This document shows, piece after piece, positions 7,078 to 17,619 of a stretch of DNA of 64,000 nucleotides. The number at the start of each line of letters is the position of its first letter. Position 1 is the first letter of the stretch. The notes beneath the pieces are model-generated. The model was not told the origin of the DNA, did no database searches, and worked only from the letters and a program-made list of their open reading frames with translations. Both the position numbers and the translations under genes were made by a program. The DNA is from Duganella levis (lineage in GTDB: Bacteria > Pseudomonadota > Gammaproteobacteria > Burkholderiales > Burkholderiaceae_D): positions 176,201 to 240,200 of the forward strand of contig NZ_WWCT01000007.1 of assembly GCF_009857605.1 (NCBI RefSeq). The letters run 5' to 3'.

Positions 7078-8799
7078 ATGCCCCACAATATCAGCCTGAT
7101 TACCACGATCGCCGCCGCACTGGGAGCTGGTCTCCTGTTCGGTTATCTTGCAACGCGCCTCAAGCTGCCGGCGCTGGTGGGTTATCTCGCTGCGGGCATT
7201 ATCATTGGTCCGGCCACGCCGGGCTACGTGGCGGATGCCGCCCTGGCCGGCCAGCTGGCCGAAATCGGCGTGATGCTGATGATGTTCGGCGTCGGCCTGC
7301 ACTTCTCGCTGGATGACCTGTGGGACGTGCGCAAGGTGGCGCTGCCCGGCGCCATCCTGCAGATCGCCGTCGCCACCGCGCTGGGCATGGGACTGGCCCA
7401 CTTCTGGGGCTGGACCATCGGCGGCGGCCTGGTATTCGGCCTGGCGCTGTCCGTGGCCAGCACCGTGGTGCTGCTGCGCGCACTGGAAGAACGCGGCATC
7501 CTCGATAGCTTCAACGGCCGCATCGCGGTCGGCTGGCTGGTGGTGGAAGACCTGGTGACGGTGCTGGTACTGGTGCTGCTGCCGGCGCTGGCCGGCTCGC
7601 TCGGCGGGGAAGTAATCGATGCCGCCGGCGGCCATGGCGGCGGCAGCGGCAACCTGTGGACCACGCTGGCCATCACCCTCGGCCAGGTCGCCGCCTTCAT
7701 CGTGCTGATGCTGGTGGTGGGCCGCAAGCTGTTCCCGTGGATTCTGTGGCAAGTGGCGCGCACCGGTTCGCGCGAACTGTTCACGCTGTGCGTGATCGCC
7801 GCCGCCGTCGGTATCGCCTACGCTTCGACCCACTACTTCGGCGTGTCGTTCGCGCTGGGCTCCTTCTTTGCCGGCATGGTGCTGCGCGAATCGGCACTGG
7901 CGCACCGCGCCGCCGAAGAATCGCTGCCGCTGCGCGATGCCTTCGCGGTGCTGTTCTTCGTTTCGGTCGGCATGCTGTTCGAGCCGTCGATCCTGACCGA
8001 GCAGCCACTCAAGCTGCTGGCGGTGGTGGCCATCATCATCGTCGGCAAATCGGTGGCGGCCTTCCTGCTGGTGCTGCTGCTGCGCTACCCGGCCAAGACC
8101 GCGCTGATGGTGTCGGCCAGCCTGGCGCAGATCGGCGAGTTCTCCTTCATCCTGGCCGCGCTGGGCGTGTCGCTGAAACTGATGCCGGTGGAGGGCCAGA
8201 GCCTGATCCTGGCCGGCGCCATCATCTCCATCGCCCTGAACCCGGTGGTGTTCCGCATCACCCAGCCGCTGGAACGCTGGTTGAGCAAGGACCACGGCCT
8301 GGCCGCCAAATTCGACCGCACCGCCGACCCGCTGGCCGAGCTGCCGATGAACGTGCCGCACGAGCACCTGCGCGACCAGGTGGTGCTGGTGGGTTACGGC
8401 CGCGTAGGCCGCCGCATCGCCGCCTCGCTGAAGGAGCGAGGCATTCCTTACGTGGTAGCGGAGCAGAACCGCGAAGTGGTCGACCAGCTGCGCAAGGAAG
8501 GCACGCCGGCGGTTGCGGGCAATGCCGGCGAGCCGGCGGTGCTGATCCAGGCCCACATCGCCCATGCAGCGATGCTGGTGATCGCTACGCCGGATACCTT
8601 CCACGTGCGCGCCATGATCGAAACCGCGCGCGCGCTCAATCCCACCATCAAGACCGTGGTACGCACCCATAACGACGCCGAGGCCGACCTGCTGCGCAGC
8701 GAACGCGCCGGCGAAATCTTCATGGGCGAGCAGGAACTGGCCAAGGGCATGACCGCCTACGTGATAGACACGCTCAAGAAAACCGACCACGCGCACTGA
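7078..8799 (+). CDS. ybaL: CPA2 cation:proton antiporter, Kef/YbaL type
   Basis: 573 residues. Inner-membrane monovalent cation/proton antiporter of the Kef subfamily, probably moving K+ out in exchange for protons under stress. About 12 membrane segments make up residues 1-400 (GYLATRLKLPALVGYLAAGIIIGP, GVGLHFSLDDLW, FALGSFFAGMVLRESALAHRAAEESLPLRDAFAVLFFVSVGM). Then comes a cytosolic RCK/TrkA-N Rossmann domain beginning DQVVLVGYGRVGRRIAASL. Length and motif order match E. coli YbaL. The TGA stop overlaps the ATG of the next gene (ATGA-type overlap at 8797-8801), implying translational coupling with a solute-binding protein. The substrate ion and any gating ligand are not evident. Confidence 0.92.
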   Translation: MPHNISLITTIAAALGAGLLFGYLATRLKLPALVGYLAAGIIIGPATPGYVADAALAGQLAEIGVMLMMFGVGLHFSLDDLWDVRKVALPGAILQIAVATALGMGLAHFWGWTIGGGLVFGLALSVASTVVLLRALEERGILDSFNGRIAVGWLVVEDLVTVLVLVLLPALAGSLGGEVIDAAGGHGGGSGNLWTTLAITLGQVAAFIVLMLVVGRKLFPWILWQVARTGSRELFTLCVIAAAVGIAYASTHYFGVSFALGSFFAGMVLRESALAHRAAEESLPLRDAFAVLFFVSVGMLFEPSILTEQPLKLLAVVAIIIVGKSVAAFLLVLLLRYPAKTALMVSASLAQIGEFSFILAALGVSLKLMPVEGQSLILAGAIISIALNPVVFRITQPLERWLSKDHGLAAKFDRTADPLAELPMNVPHEHLRDQVVLVGYGRVGRRIAASLKERGIPYVVAEQNREVVDQLRKEGTPAVAGNAGEPAVLIQAHIAHAAMLVIATPDTFHVRAMIETARALNPTIKTVVRTHNDAEADLLRSERAGEIFMGEQELAKGMTAYVIDTLKKTDHAH

Positions 8800-9581
8800 T
8801 GAAAAAAACTGTATTTGCCTTGTTGGCGTTCACCGTCTTGAGTGTAGTGACGCCAGCCCAATCGGCCACCCAGTCCGACGAACGGCCGGAGATCCCGGTC
8901 TTCATCCCCGAGCAGCTGGAACCGAATGGCCAGCCGTCCGTGGGCATGGTGACCATGAGCGGCCTCATCGATCTGCTGGCGGCTGAATCGGGGCTGAAGC
9001 TGGTGGTGCATCCCTATCCGTGGCGCCGCGCGCAGATGAAGGCGAAGAAAGGCGAAGGCCTGCTGTTCGGCGCCGCCGAAACCCCGGAACGCCTCCCCTT
9101 CTTCAGCTTCACCAAGCCGCTGTATGAGGTCAACCAGTGGCTGGTGACGACGGCGCAGCGGCCGATCGATTTCCGCAGCTGGGAAGACTTGCGCGGCAAG
9201 GTGATCTCGATTACCAGCGGCGCCCAGTTCGGCCCCGAGTTCGAGGCCCAGCGCGGCAAGACCTTCACTGTCGAGGAAAATGCCATCACGCTCGCGAGCC
9301 GCTTCAAGATGCTCGACAACGGCCGCGTGGACGCGGTGCTCGTCGATAACAACCGCACCCCGCAGCAGCTGGAAACCCGCCTGAATTGCCTGTTCCCCGG
9401 CGCCAGCAAATGGGTGGTGACGACGCGCCCGGTCAACGCCGAACCGGCGGTGATCGCGGTGCCGAAAGCCTCGTCCTTCAATAGCTATATACCGCAGATG
9501 AACGAGGCGATCGATCGCCTGAGCAAGACGCACGCGGTGCTGAAGTACCTGGCCAAGCGCAGCGCCGAGATCACCTGCTAG
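8799..9581 (+). CDS. Periplasmic solute-binding-like protein (SBP_bac_3 type)
   Basis: 260 residues with signal peptide MKKTVFALLAFTVLSVVTPAQSA. The mature protein has the two-lobed binding-protein pattern of family 3: MSGLIDLLAAESGLKLVVHPYPWRRAQM, GLLFGAAETPERLPFFSFTKPLYEVNQWLV, LRGKVISITSGAQFGPEFE and GRVDAVLVDNN. No ABC permease or ATPase genes are nearby. It resembles the stand-alone YckB/TppA-like secreted family-3 proteins seen in many betaproteobacteria. Start codon overlaps the antiporter stop. The ligand is unknown; polar amino acids are typical of the family but not shown here. A single mature cysteine lies in LNCLFPG and one ends the protein. Confidence 0.8.
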   Translation: MKKTVFALLAFTVLSVVTPAQSATQSDERPEIPVFIPEQLEPNGQPSVGMVTMSGLIDLLAAESGLKLVVHPYPWRRAQMKAKKGEGLLFGAAETPERLPFFSFTKPLYEVNQWLVTTAQRPIDFRSWEDLRGKVISITSGAQFGPEFEAQRGKTFTVEENAITLASRFKMLDNGRVDAVLVDNNRTPQQLETRLNCLFPGASKWVVTTRPVNAEPAVIAVPKASSFNSYIPQMNEAIDRLSKTHAVLKYLAKRSAEITC

Positions 9582-9591
9582 CTGTTCGCTG

Positions 9592-11673
<2,082 letters not shown>

Positions 11674-11735
11674 CTACTAAAAAGTCCGTGCGTGCTGCGC
11701 TTGTATTCTGCCACCCTTTACCGTACGCTGGCCAA

Positions 11736-12332
11736 ATGATGCGATTCCTTGTGTTTTTGTTGTTGGGTGTGACCGCCCCGGTGATGGCGCAGGCACCAAA
11801 GCTTGAATTGCCAAAACTGGAAGTATCGGTCAACCGCGTCGACCATGACGGCCAACATATGTATGAAGTGGACGCCACCGGCACGGTGGCCGCGCCACTG
11901 CCCAAGGTATGGCGCATCCTCACCGGCTACGACCGCATGGCGGAATTCGTGCCGGAGATGGAATCGTCCAAGGTGTTGTCGCGCAATGGCGGTGAGGTGA
12001 TCATCGAACAATTCGGCGTGGCGCGCTTCCTGTTCATGAGCCGCACCATCCACCTGATCGTGCGCGCCGTCGAACAACCGATGTCGTCGATCGACATCTC
12101 GCTGATCTCCGGCGACATGAAGCACTATGAATCGCGCTGGGAGCTGGTGCCGATCCCGGAAACCGGCGGCACCAAAATCATCTATCACGGCAAGCTGCTG
12201 CCGAACTTCTACGTCCCCAGCCTGCTCGGCTCCAAAATGGTCCGCAACGATATCGAACGCATGATGAATGCCGTGCTGGCGCGCCTGGACCGCCGCGACG
12301 CGCCGAAAGTCGAAGCGATCCCGCAGCCCTGA
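11736..12332 (+). CDS. Secreted SRPBCC (START/cyclase-like) protein
   Basis: About 198 residues starting at either of two adjacent ATGs (11736 or 11739), where a signal peptide begins (MMRFLVFLLLGVTAPVMAQ). The longer frame from 11688 would put 16 unlikely residues ahead of it. The body has the Bet v 1-like/polyketide-cyclase fold signature: VDATGTVAAPLPKVWRILTGYDRMAEFVPEMESSKVL near the N-terminus and an amphipathic C-terminal helix (VRNDIERMMNAVLARLDR). Such proteins bind hydrophobic ligands in a deep cavity. Being exported, it probably binds a lipid or aromatic compound in the periplasm; that is inference. It is divergent from fadH by 98 bases. Confidence 0.82.
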   Translation: MMRFLVFLLLGVTAPVMAQAPKLELPKLEVSVNRVDHDGQHMYEVDATGTVAAPLPKVWRILTGYDRMAEFVPEMESSKVLSRNGGEVIIEQFGVARFLFMSRTIHLIVRAVEQPMSSIDISLISGDMKHYESRWELVPIPETGGTKIIYHGKLLPNFYVPSLLGSKMVRNDIERMMNAVLARLDRRDAPKVEAIPQP

Positions 12333-12343
12333 GCGCTGGCTAT

Positions 12344-12796
12344 CTAAGCGAGGTAGGTGTCCTGCGAACGCAGCTCGGCGAAGTTTTCCAGGCTGCCGAT
12401 CTTGATCAGCACCGGATTCAGGCTCAGTTTCGCCTGCATGGCGCGCCAGGCGAACTGCCATTCCTGTTCTTGAGCTTCAGCGGCGGTCTTGGTGAAAGCC
12501 GCGCCCAGCGCCGCGCGCGTGCCGTATTCGACGGCGCCGTCAATCCCGGCCCAGCTTGGCAAGGCACGCTGCACCGCGCGGTGCAGGCGTTCGCCGAATT
12601 CTTCGGTGTTGTGGACGATCAGGCAGGCATCCGACGAGAACAGTTCGAACAGCTTGCTGTCCCAGGCCTGGGAAAAACTCAGCGTCAGGCAGCTGGAGGC
12701 GGGACGGAGGATGAACTGGCCCTGGGTCAGCGCCAGTTCCAGGTCTTCGCGCACGCCGTAGCGGTACAGGGTGGGCGGGCGTTGATAGTCGTGCAT
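12344..12796 (-). CDS. Small cytosolic protein of unknown function
   Basis: 150 residues. I do not recognise the family. It starts MHDYQRPPTLYRYGVREDLELALTQGQFILRP and contains SCLTLSFSQAWDSKLFELFSSDACLIVHN. No signal peptide or membrane segment is present. The longer frame from 12856 begins with GTG inside the upstream gene, so ATG 12796 is preferred; it follows a weak GAG ribosome site. It lies 20 bases downstream of the DUF2721 gene on the same strand and is probably cotranscribed with it. Convergent with the SRPBCC gene. Confidence 0.7.
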   Translation of the reverse strand: MHDYQRPPTLYRYGVREDLELALTQGQFILRPASSCLTLSFSQAWDSKLFELFSSDACLIVHNTEEFGERLHRAVQRALPSWAGIDGAVEYGTRAALGAAFTKTAAEAQEQEWQFAWRAMQAKLSLNPVLIKIGSLENFAELRSQDTYLA

Positions 12797-12816
12797 GATG
12801 TTCTCACAAAAAAAGT

Positions 12817-13266
12817 TTAACGCTTGCGGCGGACGTGGCGCTGGGATCGCATCCACGCCGACGCAATAAAGATTTCGCGCAGCAGCGAAACGAAGCTGCC
12901 GACCAAACAGGCCACGGCCACCACGAAGGTGCCGGCGATGTACTTGTCGAGGCTGAGGTTGGTGATGTCGCCGAGGAACAGCATGACCACGATGACGCAG
13001 ACAAACAGCCCACAGGCGGTCGACAGGAAGATCGACATATTGATCAGGTGCGAACGGCCGTACAGCACATCGAGTTCATTCAGGTAGGAATCGCTGTAGG
13101 CGACGTCGAGCCGGTCTTCCAGCACGCGCGAGCGGTCGATGATGCGCGCCAGCCGGTTGGTCAGCACGATCAGGTTGGTGCACACGCCCGATAGCAGGAA
13201 TACCGGCGCAATCGCCAGCTGGATGATGTGACCGATATCCCCGGTCTGAATGTTCATGATGGCCAT
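12817..13266 (-). CDS. DUF2721 membrane protein
   Basis: 149 residues, with three predicted membrane segments: residues ~12-35 (HIIQLAIAPVFLLSGVCTNL), ~77-98 (IFLSTACGLFVCVIVVMLFLG) and ~108-130 (YIAGTFVVAVACLVGSFVSLL). The first is followed by the conserved TNRLARIIDRSRVLEDRL segment typical of DUF2721, an inner-membrane family of unknown function. A basic tail (RSQRHVRRKR) ends the protein. An alternative start is ATG 13257. It heads a two-gene unit with the small protein downstream. Confidence 0.85.
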   Translation of the reverse strand: MAIMNIQTGDIGHIIQLAIAPVFLLSGVCTNLIVLTNRLARIIDRSRVLEDRLDVAYSDSYLNELDVLYGRSHLINMSIFLSTACGLFVCVIVVMLFLGDITNLSLDKYIAGTFVVAVACLVGSFVSLLREIFIASAWMRSQRHVRRKR

Positions 13267-13327
13267 ACAATTTATTCTTATTGATTAGTCTACAGTGTAG
13301 CAGCCCGCGTCTCTGACGGGCTGATTT

Positions 13328-14284
13328 TCAGGCGAACGCGCGCTTGCGCTTGAACTGTTCGGTGGCAGTGACCAGCGCCTGTGCAATGCCTTTTTCCATG
13401 GCGCCATGGCCGGCGTCCGGGATCATGTGCAGCACCGAGCCGGGCCAGGCCTGATGCAAACGCCAGGCCGATACCGGCGGGCAGATCACATCATATCGGC
13501 CCTGCACGATGACCACCGGCAGGTGGGCGATGCGGCTGACGTTGCGCACCAACTCGTCCTCGCTGAAGAAGCCGAGGTTGGCCATGTAGTGCGATTCCAG
13601 GCGGCCGATGCCCAGGTCCAGCGAATCGGATGGCGCGTCGTCCGGCTGCGGCAGCAGGAACACGCGGCGGCCTTCGAAGCGGCTCCAGGCGCGCACCGCC
13701 GGCCAGTGCACGGCCGGGTCGTCGCTCATGATGCGCTGCACGTAGGCTTGCAGCAGGTTGCCGCGTTCGGCTTCCGGAATCGGCGCGATGAATTCGGCGT
13801 GAATTTCAGGATGGAACCATTGGGCGCCGTCGAGGAACCAGTCGATTTCCTTTTGCGTGCACAGGAAGATGCCGCGCAGCACGAAGCCGAGGCAGCGTTC
13901 CGGATGCGCCTCGCCGTAGGCCAGCGCCAGCGTCGAACCCCACGAGCCGCCGAACACCAGCCATTGCTCGATGCCGGCCATCACGCGCAGGCGCTCGATG
14001 TCCTCGATCAGCAGCTGGGTGGTGTTGTTGCGGCACTCGCCCACCGGCGTCGACTTGCCGGCGCCGCGCTGGTCGAACAGGATCACGCGGTATTGCTCGG
14101 GATCGAAGAAGCGGCGGTGCGCCGGCGACAGCCCGGCGCCAGGGCCGCCATGCAGGAAGATCACCGGGATGCCGTCCGGATTGCCGACTTCTTCCCAGTA
14201 AATGGTGTGCAGGTCGTCCACCGCCAGCATGCCGTGGCGGGACGGCGTAATCGGCGGGAACAGGGTGGAGGCAGGGTCGAACAT
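13328..14284 (-). CDS. pip: Proline iminopeptidase
   Basis: 318 residues. Cytosolic alpha/beta-hydrolase of family S33 that releases N-terminal proline from peptides. Visible features: oxyanion motif HGGPGAG, FDQRGAGKSTP, nucleophile elbow GGSWGSTLALAY, the acidic residue in GRYDVICPP, and the catalytic His in DAGHGAME. ATG 14284 (MFDPASTLFPPITP) is chosen because the longer frame from 14326 adds a non-conserved stretch. A GTAC-centred palindrome lies between it and phaB upstream. The two may still be transcribed in the same direction, but the palindrome suggests separation. Confidence 0.93.
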   Translation of the reverse strand: MFDPASTLFPPITPSRHGMLAVDDLHTIYWEEVGNPDGIPVIFLHGGPGAGLSPAHRRFFDPEQYRVILFDQRGAGKSTPVGECRNNTTQLLIEDIERLRVMAGIEQWLVFGGSWGSTLALAYGEAHPERCLGFVLRGIFLCTQKEIDWFLDGAQWFHPEIHAEFIAPIPEAERGNLLQAYVQRIMSDDPAVHWPAVRAWSRFEGRRVFLLPQPDDAPSDSLDLGIGRLESHYMANLGFFSEDELVRNVSRIAHLPVVIVQGRYDVICPPVSAWRLHQAWPGSVLHMIPDAGHGAMEKGIAQALVTATEQFKRKRAFA

Positions 14285-14344
14285 GGAGGCGGTCCTTTGG
14301 CTGTGATAGCCAGATTGTACCGCCAACCCACAATACAGCGAAAA

Positions 14345-14372
14345 GGGTCTGACCCCGTACGGGGCCAGACCC
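14345..14372. repeat. GTAC-centred palindromic repeat, copy 1
   Basis: Two arms GGGTCTGACCCC / GGGGCCAGACCC flank GTAC; one arm position differs from a perfect palindrome. Near-identical copies lie at 19976 and 25986. Located between phaB and pip, both on the minus strand. Each copy is trailed within about 10-20 bases by a second short GC-rich motif (here CCGCTTTGCGGG). Confidence 0.9.
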
Positions 14373-14390
14373 TCGTGTCCGCTTTGCGGG

Positions 14391-15131
14391 TTAGGACATA
14401 TGCTGGCCGCCGTTGATGGCGATATTGGCGCCGGTCACGAACGCCGCTTCATCGGACGACAGGTAGGCCACCAGGCCCGCCACCTCGTCCGGCTTGCCCA
14501 GACGGCCCATCGGAATCTGCGGGATGATTTTGCTATCCAGCACATCCTGCGGAATCTCCATCACCATCTTGGTGCCGATGTAGCCCGGCGAGATGGTGTT
14601 GACGGTCACGCCTTTTTTGGCCACTTCCAGGGCCAGCGCCTTGGTGAAACCGTGCATGCCGGCCTTGGCCGCCGAATAGTTGGTCTGGCCGAACGCGCCC
14701 TTCTGGCCGTTGACCGACGAAATATTGATGATGCGACCCCAGCCGCGCTCAATCATGCCGTCGCACACCGGCTTGGTCATATTGAACACGGAATCCAGGT
14801 TGGTCTTCATGACCGCGTCCCAATTCACCTTGTCCATCTTCTTGAAGGTCATATCGCGCGTGATGCCGGCGTTATTCACCAGCACGTCCACCGGACCGAT
14901 GTCTTTCTCGATCGCCGCGATGCAGGCCTGGGCCGAGTCGTAGTCCGCCACGTCGCACGGATAGGCGCGGAAGTTATAACCCTGGTCACGGGTCGTGGCC
15001 AGCCATTGTTCAACTTTCGGATTGCCCGGGGAATACGTGGTGACCACGCAATAGCCCAAGGCAGACAACTTATAACTGATTGCTTCGCCCAGACCACCCA
15101 TGCCACCGGTTACCAATGCTACTCTTGCCAT
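14391..15131 (-). CDS. phaB: Acetoacetyl-CoA reductase
   Basis: 246 residues. NADPH-dependent reduction of acetoacetyl-CoA to (R)-3-hydroxybutyryl-CoA for polyhydroxybutyrate. Short-chain dehydrogenase features: cofactor motif VTGGMGGLGEA, NNAGITRDMTF, catalytic Ser in NISSVNGQKGAFGQ and Tyr-x3-Lys in TNYSAAKAG. The C-terminal IAINGGQHMS is the usual PhaB end. ATG 15131 follows GAGGGGAC, a strong ribosome site; the longer frame from 15158 is not supported. phaA lies 70 bases upstream on the same strand, with a terminator-shaped hairpin in the gap that faces the other way. No polymerase gene phaC is in this window. Confidence 0.95.
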   Translation of the reverse strand: MARVALVTGGMGGLGEAISYKLSALGYCVVTTYSPGNPKVEQWLATTRDQGYNFRAYPCDVADYDSAQACIAAIEKDIGPVDVLVNNAGITRDMTFKKMDKVNWDAVMKTNLDSVFNMTKPVCDGMIERGWGRIINISSVNGQKGAFGQTNYSAAKAGMHGFTKALALEVAKKGVTVNTISPGYIGTKMVMEIPQDVLDSKIIPQIPMGRLGKPDEVAGLVAYLSSDEAAFVTGANIAINGGQHMS

Positions 15132-15166
15132 AATTGTCCCCTCGTTTGATGCCAACATTCGAAGTT

Positions 15167-15197
15167 GGCCCGGCCTTGGGCCGGGCCGCTTTTTTTA
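15167..15197 (+). terminator. Terminator-shaped hairpin between phaA and phaB, facing the plus strand
   Basis: GGCCCGGCC (15167-15175), 3-base loop, GGCCGGGCC (15179-15187), then GC and eight T on the plus strand. Both flanking genes run on the minus strand, so in the phaA-phaB transcript this is a hairpin without a downstream U-run. It may stabilise the phaA message or stop antisense transcription. Confidence 0.6.
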
Positions 15198-15201
15198 TAA
15201 A

Positions 15202-16380
15202 TTAAGCGCGTTCAATCGCCAGCGCCACGCCCATGCCGCCGCCGATGCACAGCGAGGCCAGGCCTTTTTTAGCGTCACGACGAATCATTTCGTGAATCAG
15301 CGTCACCAGGATACGGGCGCCGGACGCGCCGATCGGGTGGCCAATGGCGATCGCGCCGCCGTTGACGTTGATCTTGCTGGTATCCCAGCCCATTTCCTTG
15401 TTGACTGCCACCGCCTGGGCGGCGAAGGCTTCGTTGATTTCCAGCAGGTCCAGATCATCCGGCGTCCAGCCGGCTTTTTTCAGGCACAGCTTGGTCGCGG
15501 TGACCGGACCCATGCCCATGAAGGCCGGGTCCAGGCCGGACGACGCGTAAGCCTTGATCTTGGCCAGCACCGGCAGGCCCAGTTCCTTGGCCTTGCTGGC
15601 GGTGGTCATGATGACGGCGGCGGCGCCGTCGTTCAGGCCGGAGGCATTGCCGGCGGTGACGGTGCCGTCCTTGGCGAAGGCCGGACGCAGGCCGGCCAGG
15701 CCTTCCAGCGTCGAACCTGGCTTGATGTACTCATCGCTGTCGAAGACGAAGCTGCCTTTCTTCTGGACGATTTCCAGCGGCAGGATCTCATCCTTGAACT
15801 TGCCTTCTTTTTGCGCGGCTTCCGCTTTCAACTGCGATTGCAGCGCGAATTCGTCCTGCTCGGCGCGCGAAATCTCGTATTTCTTGGCGACGTTTTCGGC
15901 GGTCGTGCCCATGTGGTACTGGTTGAACGCATCCCACAGGCCGTCAACGATCATGCTGTCGATCGCCTTGAAGTCGCCCATGCGGAAACCATCGCGCGAG
16001 CCGGGAATCACGTGCGGCGAGGCGCTCATGTTTTCCTGGCCGCCGGCGATGATGATTTGCGAGTCGCCCGCCTTCAGCGCTTGCGCCGCCAGGTGGGTGG
16101 CCTTCAAGCCGGAGCCGCAGACATGGTTGATGGTGAAGCCGGGAATGGTGTTCGGCAGGCCAGCCTTGATGACAGCCTGGCGCGCCGGATTCTGGCCGAC
16201 GCCGGCGGTCAGCACCTGGCCGAGGATGGCTTCGCTGATCAGGTTAGGATCGATACCGCTCTTGGCCAGCAGGCCCTTGATCACATGCGCACCCAAGTCG
16301 GCGGCCGGGGTCTTGGCCAGACTGCCGCCAAATTTACCCACGCCGGTACGGCCAGCGGCAACGATAACTACATCATCCAT
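15202..16380 (-). CDS. phaA: Acetyl-CoA acetyltransferase (beta-ketothiolase)
   Basis: 392 residues. Condenses two acetyl-CoA to acetoacetyl-CoA, the first step of polyhydroxybutyrate synthesis. Thiolase hallmarks: nucleophile Cys88 in [38 protein letters not shown] with the catalytic His, and C-terminal [15 protein letters not shown] containing the second cysteine. ATG 16380 lies six bases after GGAG; the longer frame starts with TTG. It is first in a two-gene phaA-phaB unit. Regulation is not evident; a 224-base region upstream holds the promoter and a long hairpin belonging to the metR 3' side. Confidence 0.94.
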   Translation of the reverse strand: MDDVVIVAAGRTGVGKFGGSLAKTPAADLGAHVIKGLLAKSGIDPNLISEAILGQVLTAGVGQNPARQAVIKAGLPNTIPGFTINHVCGSGLKATHLAAQALKAGDSQIIIAGGQENMSASPHVIPGSRDGFRMGDFKAIDSMIVDGLWDAFNQYHMGTTAENVAKKYEISRAEQDEFALQSQLKAEAAQKEGKFKDEILPLEIVQKKGSFVFDSDEYIKPGSTLEGLAGLRPAFAKDGTVTAGNASGLNDGAAAVIMTTASKAKELGLPVLAKIKAYASSGLDPAFMGMGPVTATKLCLKKAGWTPDDLDLLEINEAFAAQAVAVNKEMGWDTSKINVNGGAIAIGHPIGASGARILVTLIHEMIRRDAKKGLASLCIGGGMGVALAIERA

Positions 16381-16532
16381 TTGATTCTCCAATGCGCCAG
16401 CCGGAGCCGGCTAAGTTGAGCAACAACGCGAACTTTTATCATACGCTGTCCACCTGCTAGCCGTGGCAGGTTTCAATGCTGCGCTGCCGCGAGAAAAATC
16501 GCCAGAGTTGCAAGTCGGGCACTAATCGTATG

Positions 16533-16573
16533 CGTGGGTTTCAGCGCATACTTTGATGCGCGTCAAACCCACG
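16533..16573. terminator. Long composite hairpin downstream of metR
   Basis: CGTGGGTTT (16533-16541) pairs perfectly with AAACCCACG (16565-16573). An inner GCGCAT/ATGCGC stem sits within the loop. It lies 32 bases beyond the metR stop codon (metR is on the minus strand) and upstream of phaA. No long T-run follows on either strand, so it may be a weak or Rho-assisted terminator, or an mRNA-end stabiliser. Confidence 0.5.
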
Positions 16574-16604
16574 GTATATATTTTGCAGAAACAATAACTA
16601 TTTG

Positions 16605-17513
16605 TCACGATAATAATTTGATACCGTCGAGCGAGGCAGCGCATTGCTCGCGTATCACGTTGACGAAATCGAGCACGTAGGCTTTGTGCTTTTGCGTCTC
16701 GGGCACGGAGACGAACAAGTCGCTCCACAGGCCCTGTTCACCGACCGGGCGGGCGATGACATAGTCGTAATCGACATAGTTTTTGATGGCCCAATTGGGC
16801 AGCGCAGCAATGCCACGACGGCTTGCCACCAATTGCAGCACGGCCACCGTCAACTCGGCCGTGCGGCGCTGGAAGTGGACGTTGGCCGGGTTCAATACTT
16901 CGCGGATCAGGTCGATACGCTCTTCCGGCACCGGATAGGTGATCAGGGTTTCGCCTTCAAAATCGGCCGCGCTCAGGCGGCGCTGCTGCGCCAGCCGATG
17001 CTTCTGCGCCATCACCACCAGGATTTCAAAACGGAATAGCGGGAAGGTGCTGAATTCCGGGCCATAGGCCGAACCGATCACCAGATCGGCTTCGCCGCTG
17101 CGCAGCAAATCGGCCGGTTCGCTATGAAAACCGGAGACCAGATCGATTTCCACCTCGGGCCAGCGCTTGCGGAACTCGTCCATGACCGGCATCAGCCAGT
17201 CGAAGCAGGTGTGGCACTCCAACGCTACCCGTAACTGGCCGGTATCTCCCTGCATCAGGCGCGCAACTTCGCGCTCTGCGGTCTCAATTTCCGGCAACAG
17301 CATATCGGCCAGCTTGAGCAGGCGCGAGCCGGTGGCGGTGAAGCCGATCGGCACCGATTTGCGCTCAAACAGCGGCCCGCCGTAGCGATCTTCCAGCAAT
17401 TTGATCTGATGTGACAACGCCGACTGGGTCAGGTTGAGCAACTGGGCAGCGCGCACCAGGCTGCCGGCCGAGCGCAAGGCGCTCAAGGTGCGTAGATGGC
17501 GTATCTCTAGCAT
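16605..17513 (-). CDS. metR: LysR-type methionine regulator MetR
   Basis: 302 residues. Activator of methionine biosynthesis genes with homocysteine as co-inducer. The N-terminal LysR HTH covers residues ~1-62 (MLEIRHLRTLSALRSAGSLVRAAQLLNLTQSALSHQIKLLEDRYG), followed by the effector domain (LRVALECHTCFDWLMPVM, a cysteine/His signature typical of MetR). It is divergent from metE, 106 bases away, the classical arrangement. The intergenic region holds GGTCTAT (17514-17520) and ATAGACC (17563-17569) as an inverted pair, with TGTG-AACG-CACA between. No clean textbook MetR site is visible. Confidence 0.93.
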   Translation of the reverse strand: MLEIRHLRTLSALRSAGSLVRAAQLLNLTQSALSHQIKLLEDRYGGPLFERKSVPIGFTATGSRLLKLADMLLPEIETAEREVARLMQGDTGQLRVALECHTCFDWLMPVMDEFRKRWPEVEIDLVSGFHSEPADLLRSGEADLVIGSAYGPEFSTFPLFRFEILVVMAQKHRLAQQRRLSAADFEGETLITYPVPEERIDLIREVLNPANVHFQRRTAELTVAVLQLVASRRGIAALPNWAIKNYVDYDYVIARPVGEQGLWSDLFVSVPETQKHKAYVLDFVNVIREQCAASLDGIKLLS

Positions 17514-17619
17514 GGTCTATTAATTTTTTTCATGTGAACGCACAAAATCTTTCGTTTTGATTATAGACCGGTTTGCCGCACACTTTATATCACCAATATT
17601 AAATGCGGATGACAGCACC
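17514..17619. promoter_or_regulatory. Divergent metR-metE control region
   Basis: 106 bases. Inverted pair GGTCTAT (17514-17520) / ATAGACC (17563-17569) brackets the short dyad TGTGAACGCACA (17533-17544). TTGCCG at 17572 with AATATT at 17595 is a possible weak metE promoter with a 17-base spacer. LysR-type binding here is expected from gene arrangement. Confidence 0.4.

Noticed and set aside
6958..8796. 612-codon frame antisense to the antiporter gene
   Set aside because: Low-complexity His/Gln/Arg/Ala-rich product, antisense shadow of ybaL; no start or ribosome site.
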